From Welwitschia mirabilis (taxonomy: Eukaryota > Gnetophyta > Gnetopsida > Welwitschiales), in contig JBOZIK010000001.1 in the NCBI GenBank assembly GCA_051453625.1, positions 134,517,397 through 134,551,049 of the forward strand: a DNA stretch of 33,653 bases. Reading direction: 5' to 3'. The notes beneath the pieces are model-generated. The model did not search any database and had not been told where the DNA came from. It saw only the letters and a program-made list of their open reading frames with translations. Of this stretch, positions 32,655-33,653 are shown in pieces (position 1 is the stretch's first letter; each line of letters begins with the position of its first letter). The position numbers were made by a program, and so were the translations under genes.

Positions 32655-33029
32655 CCTTTCTATCATTTCCATGACTAGGTAGATAACTATCTATTAATTT
32701 TGATTTTGATTTTTTATTTATTACTTAAGCATGTAGGGACATGGTAAATTATAGTAGAAATACAAAATATCAGAGAGAATAAAACTTGATTAAAGAAAAC
32801 ATTAGAGAAAGATTATTCAACTTTGAGCTAGATTTAGTATGCACACCCCAAGTATGTAAATTCCGAGAATTAAAGAAGAAGACTTTTTTCCTTTTATTAT
32901 TTAAAAATCAAATTTTGTAAAAGAAAATTATAGTGTAGAATTAAATCATATTGTTTCTTCTTCAAATATTTCAAATGTATCAAAATCTTTGTAAAAATAA
33001 AATTAAGTTTCTTTTTCTAATATCCTAAT

Positions 33030-33653
33030 CGTAATAGGAACTGCTTCTTTGAATGCAAACATTACTCTTAGAAATTTAATTACCAATAGAAAACATGAAA
33101 TTTAAAATCCTTTTAATTTATCTCCTAGAAATGATGCAGAATTAAGAAATTTAAGTTCAAATCCAACATTTTTAGGGGACTATCCCTTCCAATATTTGGA
33201 TGATGTTAAACAACTTTTGCTTACCCTAGAAAATGGAAAGAAATGTATTAGTAACCATACCTATATGATTATTTTTTCCAGCCACTCTTAGAGGAAAAGT
33301 AAAAATTTGGATTAAAACCATCCTACATGAAAGTCTTAAATCTTGGAGTCAAGTGTAAGAAGTATTTATCATAATATTTTTAAGTGAAAGTTCCATGAAA
33401 AAAAGGGAAAAGAAGTAACCAACTTTCAATAAAAACCTCATAATAATTATGCAACATATCCCATAAACATTTTATAATAACTAGCCATTCCAATCCTATT
33501 AATAAATTTCATAAAGATGACCTAGTAAATTATTTATACAGTGGATTAAATGCTCAAACTAAATAAGTTGTAGATTTTTCCTATGGAGGCAACTTATTGA
33601 ACCTAGTTTTAGAAGAAGCATGGAGTGTATTAGAAAATATAGAAATACGCCAA
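33030..33653 (+). pseudogene. Ty3-E gag remnant, cut by the window edge
   Basis: Plus strand: DAELRNLSSNPTFLGDYPF, then after a shift LFFPATLRGKVKIWIKTIL and HESLKSWSQV (33280-33360). These match LS-NP-FRGD, LFP-SL-GKA--WL--L and -SI-SW-EL. Near the end, LVNYLYSGLNAQTK, a stop, VVDFSYGGNLLNLVLEEAWS and VLENIEIRQ match the closing part F-Y-GL-----R--ID-A-GG-L--K---EA---IE-IA---Q. Stops and at least two frameshifts are present, so the copy is dead. This is the clearest gag in the window. Confidence 0.88.

Larger units (their letters stand above)
30950..33653 (+). mobile_element. Ty3/gypsy Athila/Tat-like element 'Ty3-E', 5' end, truncated by window
   Basis: Plus strand: LTR (start uncertain, about 30950, to about 32174) with hairpin repeats and a strong TATA box, tRNA-Asp-type primer site (32180-32198), leader, and gag (about 33030 to the right edge). 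Two N runs interrupt it (31460-32161, 32409-32654). Protease and the rest would lie beyond the window. The orientation is opposite to Ty3-A and Ty3-B. Confidence 0.85.

Noticed and set aside
31421-32682. Long open frames of 88 to 255 codons near the right end
   Set aside because: They consist almost wholly of N and only appear open because the bases are unknown.

Overview
The window is AT-rich intergenic DNA from a plant nuclear genome. It is packed with old, decayed transposable elements, and I found no intact protein-coding gene. The plant assignment rests on the element types. There are Ty3/gypsy elements of the Athila/Tat kind with a primer site matching tRNA-Asp, and a Ty1/copia element of Sirevirus-like layout with an initiator tRNA-Met primer site. 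There are also L1-type LINEs whose ORF1 carries a DUF4283-like domain and zinc knuckles, and a fragment of a plant-type HSP70 gene. I cannot tell angiosperm from gymnosperm. Every coding remnant is broken by stops and frameshifts, so calls rest on motifs read by eye across frames, and boundaries are approximate.

Layout, left to right. 1-300: HSP70 pseudogene fragment (+). 637-907: probable end of a CACTA-type DNA transposon. 912-4745: 5' half of a copia element on the minus strand (LTR, primer site, gag, zinc knuckle, protease, integrase); its LTR holds a 40-bp tandem array and several palindromes. 4780-7200: Athila-like gag and protease (-), 'Ty3-A'. 7590-10770: a second Athila-like element (-), 'Ty3-B', with primer site and LTR TATA box. 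10770-13700: nothing recognised beyond probable LTR sequence.

13720-23000: a minus-strand LINE that appears split. Endonuclease and first RT half lie at 23000-20990, and thumb and C-terminus at 15240-13720. Between them sit a second, nearly complete minus-strand LINE (20960-16750, ORF1 plus ORF2) and a small Ty3-like remnant (16724-15400). 23230-25800: a plus-strand Ty3 element, 'Ty3-D' (LTR, gag, protease). 26440-26660: a faint plus-strand LINE trace. 26770-30900: largely unassigned. 30950-33653: 5' part of a plus-strand Athila/Tat element, 'Ty3-E', running off the right edge.

The elements do not work together; this is a record of nested insertion followed by decay. Stops and lost motifs are mostly what C-to-T and G-to-A changes would produce, as expected for long-methylated repeats. 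Two patterns stand out. Every LTR element with readable coding sequence shows only its 5' half, with no reverse transcriptase seen. The copia LTR is also unusually rich in hairpin-forming repeats. I saw no rRNA, tRNA, CRISPR array or novel gene system. Four runs of N interrupt the sequence.
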